Shown: in pieces, positions 30,735 through 38,582 of the stretch
Layout of the letters: each line of letters starts with the position of its first letter
How positions within the stretch are numbered: the stretch's first letter is position 1
Assembly (NCBI RefSeq): GCF_014905555.1
Contig: NZ_BNGS01000007.1
Location: forward strand, 1 to 64,000
Direction of reading: 5' to 3'
From: Streptomyces sp. Y2F8-2
GTDB taxonomy: Bacteria; Actinomycetota; Actinomycetes; Streptomycetales; Streptomycetaceae
DNA length: 64,000 nt
The notes under the pieces: generated by a model
The model's database searches: none
The model's input: the letters and a program-made list of their open reading frames with translations, nothing else
What the model was told of the DNA's origin: nothing
Translations under genes and position numbers: made by a program

Positions 30735-32261
30735 TCACGCCGCTTCCGTCCGGTCCGCCGCCATGCCCGCCGCGTCCAGCAGGGCCGTGCCCACGATCAG
30801 GTCGGCCCCGCCGAACTCCGGGTCGTCCAGCTCCGTGCCGTCGTCCACCGCGAACAGCAGCTTCTCCTCCCCCTGCCGGTACGCCGTGCCCACCGGCGGG
30901 CTCGCCGCGTGCACTGCCAGCAGGGCGACCAGATAGGGCAGGTCGGGGTCCTTGCGGCGCGCCTCGGCCAACAGCCCCGACAGCCGCCGCGGCGCGTCCG
31001 CCGGCAGGTCGAGCAGTTCCATGGCGGCGGCCAGCTGCTCCTCGCTGAACCTGCTGTCGTCCGGTGTGGCGATCAGGTCCGGCTCGGGCATCTCGGCGCC
31101 CAGGTGCTCGCGCTCCACCGGAGGCGTCAGCAGCAGGTCGACGAGGTCTGAGACCCGCACGGAGAACGGCGTACGCAGTCCCGTACCGTGCGTGAAGAAG
31201 GCGTCCGTGACGCGGGTCGCCCGCTCAAGCGCCAGGGGCAGCACGGGCGCGACGAGATGTCCGTAGAGGTCGATCCCGGACGTCGTGACGGGCGTGGCGA
31301 ACGCCTGCCGGTCCTGCTCGGCGCGGAACAGCGGGCCCGCTTCCAGGAGCCGGGACTGCAGCTGCGTGTGCCGGCGGATGCAGTCCTTGACGATGTCGAC
31401 GAGTTCGGCGGCGCGCCGCTTCTGGTCGGGGTCCTCGGACTCGTCTCGGGCCTTGCGGATGTTGGTGAGGATCGCGTTCTCGTGGCGGTAGCGCTCGGCG
31501 ACGTGGTCGAGGGCCTCGGTGATCATGTCCGGGACCGCGTTCAGCCAGTCCACCGCGCGGACGTTGCGCCGGGTGGCGTCCAGGGCCTTGCGCAGGGACT
31601 CCGAGTACTGCACGGTCCGGTAGCGCGCCTGCTCGGCGGCGAGCTGGGCGTCGGCGAGGCGGCCCCGGCTGATCAGCACCTCCAGTTTGACCTCGGCGGC
31701 GATCTGGGCGCTGGTGACATCGGTGTCGAGGGCGCCGACGAGGACGTTGACCGCCTCGTCCGTCGTCCGCAGGTAGACGCCTCCGCCGTAGCCCGGGACC
31801 TCCTCGATCAGCTTGAAGTCGTAGTCGCGGCGGACGTACGTGCCGTCCGGGGCGAACGTGCCGTAGACGGCCCGGAAGCCGCGGTCGACGCTGCCGACGT
31901 TGATCAGGTTCTCCAGGACCCAGCGGGCCACGCGCTCGTGTTCGGCGGGCGGGCGCTGCGGTGCCTGGGCGGCGATGCGCGGGATGAGGCGGGCGACTAT
32001 CTGGTCGTGGTCCGCGCCCGTGTCGAAGTCCATGTTCAGCGTGACCAGGTCGATGGCGGCGAGGGCGATCTCCGCCATGCCGTACACCGAGTACTCACCC
32101 GCGAGGTTGGCCTTGCGCGCATCCAGGTCGTGCAGCGGCGCGGTGCAGGCGAGCGCGCGCAGCCGCCGGGCCAGCCCCTCGTCGGCGGCCGGCCCCGAAG
32201 CGGGGCGCGGCCCCGTGCTGAACTGGGGCGGAACACGATCCGTCGATGCAGGCGAAGTCAC
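30735..32261 (-). CDS. Kleisin (MukF/MksF/JetA-like) subunit candidate
   Basis: A 508-aa cytoplasmic protein, first gene of the SMC operon. The N-terminal third looks like a winged helix (GEYSVYGMAEIALAAIDLV and a following VARWVLENLINVG helix). The centre is long helical segments (ERYRHENAILTNIRKARDE). The C-terminus is a compact acidic domain ending LFAVDDGTELDDPEFGGADLIVGTALLD. This outline and its position before KITE-like and SMC genes fit the MukF/MksF/JetA kleisins. The assignment needs a profile search. The GTG at 32261 lies only 7 bp after a TAATCT hexamer, which points to a leaderless mRNA. Confidence 0.6.
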   Translation of the reverse strand: MTSPASTDRVPPQFSTGPRPASGPAADEGLARRLRALACTAPLHDLDARKANLAGEYSVYGMAEIALAAIDLVTLNMDFDTGADHDQIVARLIPRIAAQAPQRPPAEHERVARWVLENLINVGSVDRGFRAVYGTFAPDGTYVRRDYDFKLIEEVPGYGGGVYLRTTDEAVNVLVGALDTDVTSAQIAAEVKLEVLISRGRLADAQLAAEQARYRTVQYSESLRKALDATRRNVRAVDWLNAVPDMITEALDHVAERYRHENAILTNIRKARDESEDPDQKRRAAELVDIVKDCIRRHTQLQSRLLEAGPLFRAEQDRQAFATPVTTSGIDLYGHLVAPVLPLALERATRVTDAFFTHGTGLRTPFSVRVSDLVDLLLTPPVEREHLGAEMPEPDLIATPDDSRFSEEQLAAAMELLDLPADAPRRLSGLLAEARRKDPDLPYLVALLAVHAASPPVGTAYRQGEEKLLFAVDDGTELDDPEFGGADLIVGTALLDAAGMAADRTEAA

Positions 32262-32298
32262 GGTGCACAGATTAGGTCCTGGGTCTGACAACGACCCA
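32262..32298 (-). promoter_or_regulatory. Candidate promoter of the SMC operon (leaderless) with inverted repeat
   Basis: On the minus strand a TTGGGT -35-like hexamer (plus 32293-32298) and a TAATCT -10-like hexamer (plus 32269-32274) are 18 bp apart. The -10 ends 7 bp before the GTG of the kleisin-like gene, so transcription would begin at or next to the start codon. GGGTC and GACCC form an inverted repeat (7-nt spacer) between the hexamers and may be an operator. Confidence 0.45.
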
Positions 32299-32348
32299 AA
32301 TCGCCGGGTGCGCTCCGCCGGCCGCGCCCTGCGGCAGAGCCGCCGATG

Positions 32349-33059
32349 TCAAGCCCCGCGTCCCTGACCCGTGTCGGCCACCCGGCGCCCGTACACCTCG
32401 ACCAGGCCTGCTCGTGAGTCGTCGAGGTAGGCCGCCAGCAGCTGCTCGGCCGTCTCGCGCCGCCCCGCCTGCAGGGTCCGGAGAATCTGTTCGTTGCGAG
32501 CCAGGTAGGGCTCGTGCAGCCGGCGCGGGTCCGCCACCACGTGGAACGCCAGGCGCAGTTCGGCGAAGACGCTGCGCATCAGTTCGTCCGTGCGTTCGCT
32601 CCCGGCGAGCGCCACCAGTTCACGGTGGAAGTGGATGTTGGCCGTCGAGACGCCTTTCCAGTCACCTTCGCGCGCCGCCCGCTGCCCCTCCGCGACCGAC
32701 GCCGCGAGACCTTCGAGGGCGTACGGCGGCTGCCCGAGGCCCCGCACGACGGCGCACTCGACGAGCGTGCGGGTGCGGTAGATGTCCTTGACGTCGTCCA
32801 CCGTCAGGACCCGTACGAAGACGCCCCGGTTCAACTCGTGGACGAGCAGCCTCTCGTGTGTGAGCAGCCGGAACGCCTCGCGCAGCGTGTTGCGCGAGAC
32901 GCCGAGCGCACCGCCGATGCTGTCCTCCGACAGCCGGGTGCCGGGCGGGAAGTAGCCCTCGGCGATACGGCTCCTGAGGATGTCCGACACCCGCTCGGCG
33001 GTGCTGGTGCGCCCCAGCAGCGCGCGGTCGTCGGCCAGTCCCGTCAGCTCCTCTGCCAT
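32349..33059 (-). CDS. GntR-family (FadR/FCD type) repressor of the 5-oxoproline operon
   Basis: A 236-aa regulator. The winged helix lies at about 18-80 (STAERVSDILRSRIAEGYF, then GALGVSRNTLREAFRLL). The helical FCD ligand domain fills the rest, with metal-ligand-type residues Asp in DIYRTR and His in NIHFHREL. FCD regulators sense small organic acids. It is divergent from the MFS-DUF1445-pxpABC operon, and a perfect palindrome sits in the shared promoter region, so it most likely controls that operon with 5-oxoproline or a related acid as signal. Transcription could continue into the SMC operon 87 bp downstream. Confidence 0.88.
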   Translation of the reverse strand: MAEELTGLADDRALLGRTSTAERVSDILRSRIAEGYFPPGTRLSEDSIGGALGVSRNTLREAFRLLTHERLLVHELNRGVFVRVLTVDDVKDIYRTRTLVECAVVRGLGQPPYALEGLAASVAEGQRAAREGDWKGVSTANIHFHRELVALAGSERTDELMRSVFAELRLAFHVVADPRRLHEPYLARNEQILRTLQAGRRETAEQLLAAYLDDSRAGLVEVYGRRVADTGQGRGA

Positions 33060-33103
33060 GCCCGGAATTCAAGCGCAGAGACAAGGACGAGACAACATGG
33101 GTA

Positions 33104-33125
33104 TTGAAGGATCGTTCAACGATCC
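33104..33125. promoter_or_regulatory. Candidate GntR operator
   Basis: GGATCGTTCAACGATCC (33109-33125) is a perfect palindrome with a one-base centre. It overlaps a second one, TTGAA-N6-TTCAA (33104-33119). It lies 50 bp upstream of the GntR start and 130 bp before the MFS gene, where FCD regulators usually bind. Confidence 0.6.
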
Positions 33126-33187
33126 TCTACCGTGCTGGGCACGGCACCGCTCCGCTCACCGTGGCGTTGCGGCTCCCGCACCCTCCG

Positions 33188-33228
33188 GCTCATCCCGCAA
33201 GCACCTTCCCGCTCATCCCGCAAGCACC
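33188..33228 (+). repeat. Direct 18-bp repeat in the MFS leader
   Basis: GCTCATCCCGCAAGCACC occurs twice, at 33188-33205 and 33211-33228, with a period of 23 bp, shortly before the MFS start codon. It could be a recent duplication or a second regulator site. Confidence 0.7.
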
Positions 33229-33253
33229 CTCCGTCCCTCACTGCGAGGTGCCC

Positions 33254-34573
33254 ATGAGCACGACTCCTTCCTCCCCGGCCCCGACCGCCGACGCCCGCTC
33301 CGACGCAGGTGAACGCGGCGCTGACGACGGCGCGTTGGGCTGGCTGCGCGCCCTCGGCCCGCGTGGCCGCCGTGCCTTCGCGGGCGCCTTCGGCGGCTAT
33401 GCCCTGGACTCGTACGACTACTTCACGCTGCCGCTGAGCATGGTCGCGCTGGCGGCGTACTTCCATCTGGACAGCGGCCAGACCGGCCTGTTCACCACGG
33501 TCACCCTGGTCGTCTCGGCGGTCGGCGGCGCCGTCGCGGGTGTGGTCGCCGACCGCGTCGGACGGGTGAAGGCCCTGATGATCACCGTGGTGACGTACGC
33601 CGTCTTCACGGTCGCCTGCGGCTTCGCTCCGACCTACGAGACCCTGCTGGTCTTCCGTGCCCTGCAGGGCCTCGGCTTCGGCGGCGAGTGGGCGGTCGGC
33701 GCGATCCTGGTCGCCGAGTACGCGAGCGCCCGGCACCGGGGCCGTACGCTCGGCGCGATCCAGAGCTCCTGGGCCGTCGGCTGGGCGCTGGCCGCGGTCG
33801 TCTACACCCTGGTCTTCTCGTTCCTGGGCGACGACCTGGCCTGGCGGGTGATGTTCTGGACCGGCGCGCTGCCCGCGCTGCTGGTGATCTGGATGCGCCG
33901 CCGGGTGCACGACGCCCCGGAGGCGACGGCCCAGCGCGAACAGAGCGCACAGAAGGGCTCCTTCGCCGCGATCTTCAGGCCGGGCAGGGACGGGCAGCCC
34001 GGCCTGCTGCGCACGACGGTCTTCGCGGGTCTGCTCTCCACCGGTGTCCAGGGCGGCTACTACACACTGGCGACCTGGGTGCCGACGTACCTGAAGTCGG
34101 AACGGGGCCTGTCGGTCGTCGGCACCGGCTCCTACCTGACGTTCCTGATCTCGGGGGCCTTCCTCGGCTATCTCACCGGCGGCCACCTCACCGACCGGCT
34201 CGGCCGCAGGCGCAACATCTGGCTCTTCGCCCTGCTGTCGGCGATCTGCATCCTGGCGTACGCGAACATCCCGAGCGGCGCCAACACCCTGCTCCTGGTG
34301 CTCGGTTTCCCGCTCGGGTTCTGCATGTCGGCCATCTTCAGCGGCTTCGGGTCGTACCTGAGCGAGCTGTACCCGACGGCGGTGCGCGGCACGGGACAGG
34401 GCTTCACCTACAACGCCGGTCGCGCGGTGGGCGCCGCCTTCCCGACCCTGGTGGGCTTCCTGGCCGACAGCTGGGGCGTGGGCGGTGCGCTGGTCTTCGG
34501 GGCGATCGGGTACGGGATCGCGGCGCTGGCGCTGCTGGGGCTGCCCGAGACGCGCGGGAAGGAGCTGCGGTGA
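33254..34573 (+). CDS. MFS transporter (probable organic-acid/5-oxoproline permease)
   Basis: A 439-aa major-facilitator protein with about 12 membrane helices. Loop 2-3 carries the GVVADRVGRVKA motif and loop 8-9 the GGHLTDRLGRRRN motif. The N-terminal 35 residues are hydrophilic. It resembles the metabolite:H+ symporter branch. First gene of an operon with DUF1445 and pxpABC, which points to uptake of 5-oxoproline or a close analogue. The GTGA overlap with the next gene gives translational coupling. The ATG at 33254 follows GAGGTG. Confidence 0.87.
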   Translation: MSTTPSSPAPTADARSDAGERGADDGALGWLRALGPRGRRAFAGAFGGYALDSYDYFTLPLSMVALAAYFHLDSGQTGLFTTVTLVVSAVGGAVAGVVADRVGRVKALMITVVTYAVFTVACGFAPTYETLLVFRALQGLGFGGEWAVGAILVAEYASARHRGRTLGAIQSSWAVGWALAAVVYTLVFSFLGDDLAWRVMFWTGALPALLVIWMRRRVHDAPEATAQREQSAQKGSFAAIFRPGRDGQPGLLRTTVFAGLLSTGVQGGYYTLATWVPTYLKSERGLSVVGTGSYLTFLISGAFLGYLTGGHLTDRLGRRRNIWLFALLSAICILAYANIPSGANTLLLVLGFPLGFCMSAIFSGFGSYLSELYPTAVRGTGQGFTYNAGRAVGAAFPTLVGFLADSWGVGGALVFGAIGYGIAALALLGLPETRGKELR

Positions 34574-35415
34574 ACCGCACGGAAGACCACTCCCCGACCC
34601 TCACGGAAGACCGACCCCTGATCCTCGTCGACGAGCACGCGCACGCGTGGAGCGCGAAGGACGCGCGGGCCCGTGTCCGGGAGGGACTGAGCGGCCCCAC
34701 CGCCGGGGTCGCCGCGGGCCATACCCAGGTCAACCTGATCTCGGTGCCCGCCGACTGGGCGTACGACGCCCTGCTCTTCTGCCAGCGCAACCCCAAGCCC
34801 TGTCCGGTCCTGGACGTCACCGACGCGGGCTCCCCCACGACCGTCCTCGCGCAGGGCGCCGACCTGCGGACCGATCTGCCGCGCTACCGGGTGTGGCGGG
34901 ACGGCGTACTGGTGGACGAACCGACGGACGTGCGCTCCCACTGGCGGGACGACCTGGTGTCGTTCCTCATCGGGTGCAGCTTCACCTTCGAGTGGGCGCT
35001 CGGCGAGGCGGGCGTGCCCCTGCGCCACATCGAGCAGGGCCGCAACGTCCCGATGTACGTCACCGCCCGCCCCTGCCGTCCGGCAGGGCGGCTGCACGGC
35101 CCCATGGTGGTGTCCATGCGCCCGGTCCCGCCACGGCACCTGCCCGCCGCGATCCGGGAGAGCAGCCTGCTCCCCGCGGTGCACGGCGGCCCCGTACACT
35201 GCGGCGATCCGTCGGCCCTCGGCATCGAGGACCTCCGCCGGCCCGACTTCGGCGACCCGGTGGACGCCGAACCGGACGACATCCCGGTGTTCTGGGCCTG
35301 CGGCGTGACCCCGCAGGCCGCGGTGATGGCCTCGCGCCCGCCGTTCGCCATCACCCACGCGCCGGGACAGATGTTCATCACCGACGCGCGCGACGACCAG
35401 TACCGCGTGGTCTGA
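34570..35415 (+). CDS. DUF1445 putative hydro-lyase (D-glutamate cyclase-like)
   Basis: A 281-aa cytoplasmic protein of the DUF1445 family, annotated as putative hydro-lyases. A mammalian relative has D-glutamate cyclase activity, linking D-glutamate with 5-oxo-D-proline. Family blocks seen are HTQVNLISVPADWAYD, SFTFEWAL, RNVPMY and the C-terminal ITHAPGQMFITD. The GTG at 34570 overlaps the MFS stop by 4 bp. Being between a transporter and pxpABC, it probably handles the D-isomer or an intermediate of 5-oxoproline metabolism, which is inference. Its last codons are the first unit of a 25-bp imperfect triplicate. Confidence 0.85.
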   Translation: MNRTEDHSPTLTEDRPLILVDEHAHAWSAKDARARVREGLSGPTAGVAAGHTQVNLISVPADWAYDALLFCQRNPKPCPVLDVTDAGSPTTVLAQGADLRTDLPRYRVWRDGVLVDEPTDVRSHWRDDLVSFLIGCSFTFEWALGEAGVPLRHIEQGRNVPMYVTARPCRPAGRLHGPMVVSMRPVPPRHLPAAIRESSLLPAVHGGPVHCGDPSALGIEDLRRPDFGDPVDAEPDDIPVFWACGVTPQAAVMASRPPFAITHAPGQMFITDARDDQYRVV

Positions 35416-35466
35416 CGACGACCGGTGCCACGTCGTTCGAGGACGACCGGTACCGCGTCGCCCGAC
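35392..35466 (+). repeat. Three imperfect 25-bp tandem units at the DUF1445 3' end
   Basis: Units at 35392-35416, 35417-35441 and 35442-35466 all begin GACGACC(A/G)GT and share most bases. Unit 1 contains the last codons and stop of the DUF1445 gene. Units 2 and 3 fill the gap before the pxpA ribosome site. The period is not a multiple of 3, so it is not a coding repeat. Confidence 0.8.
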
Positions 35467-35487
35467 GGCGCCCCACCAGGAGGGACC

Positions 35488-36240
35488 ATGATCGATCTGA
35501 ACGCCGATCTCGGCGAGGGCTTCGGCCGCTGGCAGCTCACCGACGACGAGCGGCTGCTGTCGGTCGTCACGAGCGCCAACGTGGCCTGCGGGTTCCACGC
35601 GGGGGACGCGGCCACCATGCGCCGGGTGTGCGAACTGGCGGCCGAGCGCGGCGTACGGATCGGCGCCCAGGTCTCCTACCGCGACCTGGCCGGTTTCGGG
35701 CGGCGCTCGATGGATGTGCCGCCCGACGAACTGGCCGCCGAAGTGGCGTACCAGATCGGCGCGTTGGAGGTCTTCGCGCGCGCGGCGGGCTCTCGTGTGG
35801 CGTACGTGAAGCCGCACGGCGCGCTCTACAACCGGGTGGTCCACGACGAGCGGCAGGCCCAGGCGGTCGTCGACGGCGTGCTGCTCGCCGACGCGACGCT
35901 GCCCGTGCTGGGGCTGCCCGGGTCGCGTTTCCTGGAGGTGGCCGGCAAGGCCGGGCTCCCGGTCGTCACGGAGGCGTTCGCGGACCGCGCCTACACCGAG
36001 GAGGGCACGCTCGTGCCGCGCGGCCGGGACGGAGCGGTGATCACCGACCCCGACACGGTCGTCGCGCGCTCGGTGGGCCTCGCCCGCTCCGGAACCGTCG
36101 CCGCCCACTCGGGGCGCGAGATCCCGGTGCGCGCACGTTCCTTGTGCCTGCACGGCGACACGCCGGGCGCGGTCGACCTGGCCCGCCGGGTGCGCGCCGA
36201 GCTGGAGGCCTGGGGCGTGCGTGTGGAGGCCTTCGCATGA
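35488..36240 (+). CDS. pxpA: 5-oxoprolinase subunit A (LamB/YcsF family)
   Basis: A 250-aa LamB/YcsF protein, subunit A of the prokaryotic ATP-dependent 5-oxoprolinase PxpABC that opens 5-oxo-L-proline to glutamate. Family signatures are MIDLNADLGEGFG, NVACGFHAGD and VKPHGALYN, all intact. The ATG at 35488 follows AGGAGGG. It overlaps pxpB by ATGA. With pxpB and pxpC it makes a complete set. Confidence 0.95.
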   Translation: MIDLNADLGEGFGRWQLTDDERLLSVVTSANVACGFHAGDAATMRRVCELAAERGVRIGAQVSYRDLAGFGRRSMDVPPDELAAEVAYQIGALEVFARAAGSRVAYVKPHGALYNRVVHDERQAQAVVDGVLLADATLPVLGLPGSRFLEVAGKAGLPVVTEAFADRAYTEEGTLVPRGRDGAVITDPDTVVARSVGLARSGTVAAHSGREIPVRARSLCLHGDTPGAVDLARRVRAELEAWGVRVEAFA

Positions 36241-36851
36241 GGGTGCTGCCCGTCGGGGACGAGGCGCTGCTGGTCGAGCTCTCCAGCGGCGACGAGGCAC
36301 AGGCCCTGCACGCCGAGCTGCTGCGCCGTCGGGCCTCCGGCGAGCTGGCCGCGCGTGAGGTCGTCCCCGCGGCCCGCACGGTCCTCCTCGACGGCGTCGC
36401 CGACCCTGCCCGGCTCGCGGCCCGGATCGCCGGGTGGGCCATCCCGCCGGTCGCCACGCGCGCGGAGAAGCCGGTCGAGATCCCCGTACGGTACGACGGT
36501 CCCGATCTCCCGGAGGTGGCCGCCGCGTGGGGCGTGTCGCGGCAGGAGGCGGCGCGGATCCACGCGGCGGCCGAATTCCGGGTCGCCTTCTGCGGGTTCG
36601 CGCCGGGGTTCGGCTATCTCACCGGCCTGCCGGACCGCTACCACGTGCCACGCCGGGCGACCCCGCGCACAGCCGTCCCGGCGGGTTCGGTGGCGCTCGC
36701 GGGCCCGTACACCGGGGTCTATCCACGCTCGTCGCCGGGGGGCTGGCAGCTCATCGGCACGACCGACGCGGTGCTGTGGGACCACGCGCGCGTGCCGGCC
36801 GCGCTGCTCACCCCGGGCGTCAGCGTCCGCTTCGTCCCGGTGGGGTCCTGA
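36237..36851 (+). CDS. pxpB: 5-oxoprolinase subunit B (allophanate hydrolase subunit 1-like)
   Basis: A 204-aa KipI/AHS1-domain protein, subunit B of 5-oxoprolinase, which forms a complex with PxpC. Signatures are PVGDEALLVEL at the N-terminus, FCGFAPGFGYLTGLP, and YTGVYPRSSPGGWQLIGTT. The length is slightly below the usual 210-240. It starts in the pxpA stop (ATGA) and its own stop shares a base with the pxpC ATG. Confidence 0.95.
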   Translation: MRVLPVGDEALLVELSSGDEAQALHAELLRRRASGELAAREVVPAARTVLLDGVADPARLAARIAGWAIPPVATRAEKPVEIPVRYDGPDLPEVAAAWGVSRQEAARIHAAAEFRVAFCGFAPGFGYLTGLPDRYHVPRRATPRTAVPAGSVALAGPYTGVYPRSSPGGWQLIGTTDAVLWDHARVPAALLTPGVSVRFVPVGS

Positions 36852-37720
36852 TGGCGGACCGTGCTCTCGTCGTCGTACGCGCCGGGCTGCTGACCACCGT
36901 GCAGGACCGGGGCCGGCCCGGCCACGCCCATCTCGGGGTGCCGCGTTCCGGGGCGCTCGACGCGCCCGCGGCGGCACTCGTCAACCGGCTGGTCGGCAAC
37001 CCACCGGAAGCCGCCGTCCTGGAGACCACGCTCAACGGCTGCGCACTGCGCCCGCGTTCGGCGGTCACCGTCGCGGTCGGCGGCGCGCCCTGCGCGGTCA
37101 CCGTGGACGGCCGCCCCGCCCCGTGGGGAGCGCCGGTCCGCGTGCCGGGCGGGGCGCTGCTGGAGATGGAGCCTGCACGGGCCGGAGTACGCGGTTACAT
37201 CGGTATCGCGGGCGGAGTGGCCGTGGACCCGGTGCTCGGCAGCCGCTCCACCGACCTGCTCTCCGGGCTCGGCCCGCCCCCGCTCGCGGACGGTGCCGTA
37301 CTGCCCCTGGGGGTGCCGACCGGCCCTCACGCGCGCGTGGACGCCGTTCCCCAGCCGGGCCCGCCGGCCGAGCTGGTGCTGCGGGTGACGCTCGGGCCGC
37401 GCGCCGACTGGTTCACCCGGGACGCACTCCGCACGCTCGTCACGCGCGCGTACCGGGTGTCCGCCGCGAGCAACCGCATCGGCCTGCGCACCGAAGGCCC
37501 CGCCCTGGAGCGTGCCCGGAACGGTGAACTCCCCAGCGAGGGCATGGTGCTGGGCGCGGTGCAGGTGCCGCCCGACGGCCGCCCGGTCGTCTTCCTGGCC
37601 GACCATCCGACCACCGGGGGGTACCCGGTGATCGCGGTCGTCCGCACCGCCGACCTCGCGGCCGCCGCCCAGGCGGCCCCGGGCACCCCCGTGCGGTTCA
37701 CGGCCGTGAGCCGCCGGTAG
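36851..37720 (+). CDS. pxpC: 5-oxoprolinase subunit C (allophanate hydrolase subunit 2-like)
   Basis: A 289-aa KipA/AHS2-domain protein, subunit C of 5-oxoprolinase. Signatures are LLTTVQDRGRPGHAHLGVPRSGALD, YIGIAGGV, SNRIGLRTEG and VVFLADHPTTGGYPVIA. Complete, last gene of the operon. The TGATG overlap with pxpB couples translation. The stop is only 8 bp from that of the convergent SGNH hydrolase gene. Confidence 0.95.
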   Translation: MADRALVVVRAGLLTTVQDRGRPGHAHLGVPRSGALDAPAAALVNRLVGNPPEAAVLETTLNGCALRPRSAVTVAVGGAPCAVTVDGRPAPWGAPVRVPGGALLEMEPARAGVRGYIGIAGGVAVDPVLGSRSTDLLSGLGPPPLADGAVLPLGVPTGPHARVDAVPQPGPPAELVLRVTLGPRADWFTRDALRTLVTRAYRVSAASNRIGLRTEGPALERARNGELPSEGMVLGAVQVPPDGRPVVFLADHPTTGGYPVIAVVRTADLAAAAQAAPGTPVRFTAVSRR

Positions 37721-37731
37721 GCGGGGCTCAC
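37706..37731. terminator. Hairpin across the pxpC and SGNH gene ends
   Basis: GTGAGCC (37706-37712) pairs with GGCTCAC (37725-37731), extended by GCC/GGC with a small bulge. It spans both stop codons, so it doubles as coding sequence and terminator for two convergent genes. Confidence 0.55.
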
Positions 37732-38582
37732 GCCGCGTCCGGCTGCTCCACGACCGACAGCGCGGCCAGCGCGGAGGCCACCGCGTGCGAGGCCGTCAGG
37801 TCCAGCCGGGCACTGGTCCCCCTGGCCTTGTGACGGACCTCGTCGGCGGCCAGTGTGAGCAGCTGCGGCAGCAGATCGGTGCACCGCCTGGCCACCCAGC
37901 CCGTCCCTGCGGTGGCCAGCCACCGCAGGTTCGCCGAGCGGCTCGGCGCCGGGGCCTCGGGGTCCGCCGAGGGCGCGGTACCGGTGGCGAGGCCCGCCTC
38001 GGCGAGCAGCTCGTGGAAGCGCAGGGCGAGCTGCCGGTGCCCGCGCTCCCCCGGATGCAGCCGGTCCGCGCTCCACATCGCGCGGTCGCTGATCCAGTCC
38101 CCGTCCGCCGCGTGCAGGTGCACCGCCCCGTGCCGTTCGGACAGCGCGTGCACGACCGTGTTGACGGCCCGCTGCCTGCGCGCCAGCGGGCGCGCCAGGG
38201 CCCCGGGCAGCCGCAGCATCGTCCCCGGGTCGGGCAGGCAGGCCGTGAGCAACACCGTGCCGTGCGCGCGGAACGCGGCGTACACCTGGTCGAGACGGGC
38301 GGCCACGGCGTGGATGTCGAAGGTGCAGCGCAGGGTGTCGTTGACGCCTATGACCACGGAGGCGACATCGGCGCGCAGGTCGAGCGCGGCCGGGGTCTGC
38401 CGCTCCAGGAGATCCCGGGTCTGGGCGCCGCTGACGGCGAGGTTGGTGAACTCCGCGGGGCTGTCCGCCGGGGCGAGCCCTTCGGCGAGGAGCGCGGCCC
38501 ACCCCCGCCAGGTGTCCCCGACGGGGTCGCCCACGCCTTCCGTCAGCGAGTCGCCGAGCGCGACGAACCGCAGGGGTCTCAT
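37728..38582 (-). CDS. SGNH/GDSL hydrolase
   Basis: A 284-aa esterase-like protein of the SGNH family. Block I FVALGDSLTEG gives the Ser nucleophile, block III VIGVND, and block V DRLHPGERGH the Asp-His pair, so the catalytic set is intact. No signal peptide is visible. The start overlaps by ATGA the stop of the upstream GT4 glycosyltransferase, so it is the third gene of a coupled trio. Deacylation or acyl transfer on a glycolipid is a plausible role, inferred only from the neighbours. Confidence 0.88.
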   Translation of the reverse strand: MRPLRFVALGDSLTEGVGDPVGDTWRGWAALLAEGLAPADSPAEFTNLAVSGAQTRDLLERQTPAALDLRADVASVVIGVNDTLRCTFDIHAVAARLDQVYAAFRAHGTVLLTACLPDPGTMLRLPGALARPLARRQRAVNTVVHALSERHGAVHLHAADGDWISDRAMWSADRLHPGERGHRQLALRFHELLAEAGLATGTAPSADPEAPAPSRSANLRWLATAGTGWVARRCTDLLPQLLTLAADEVRHKARGTSARLDLTASHAVASALAALSVVEQPDAA

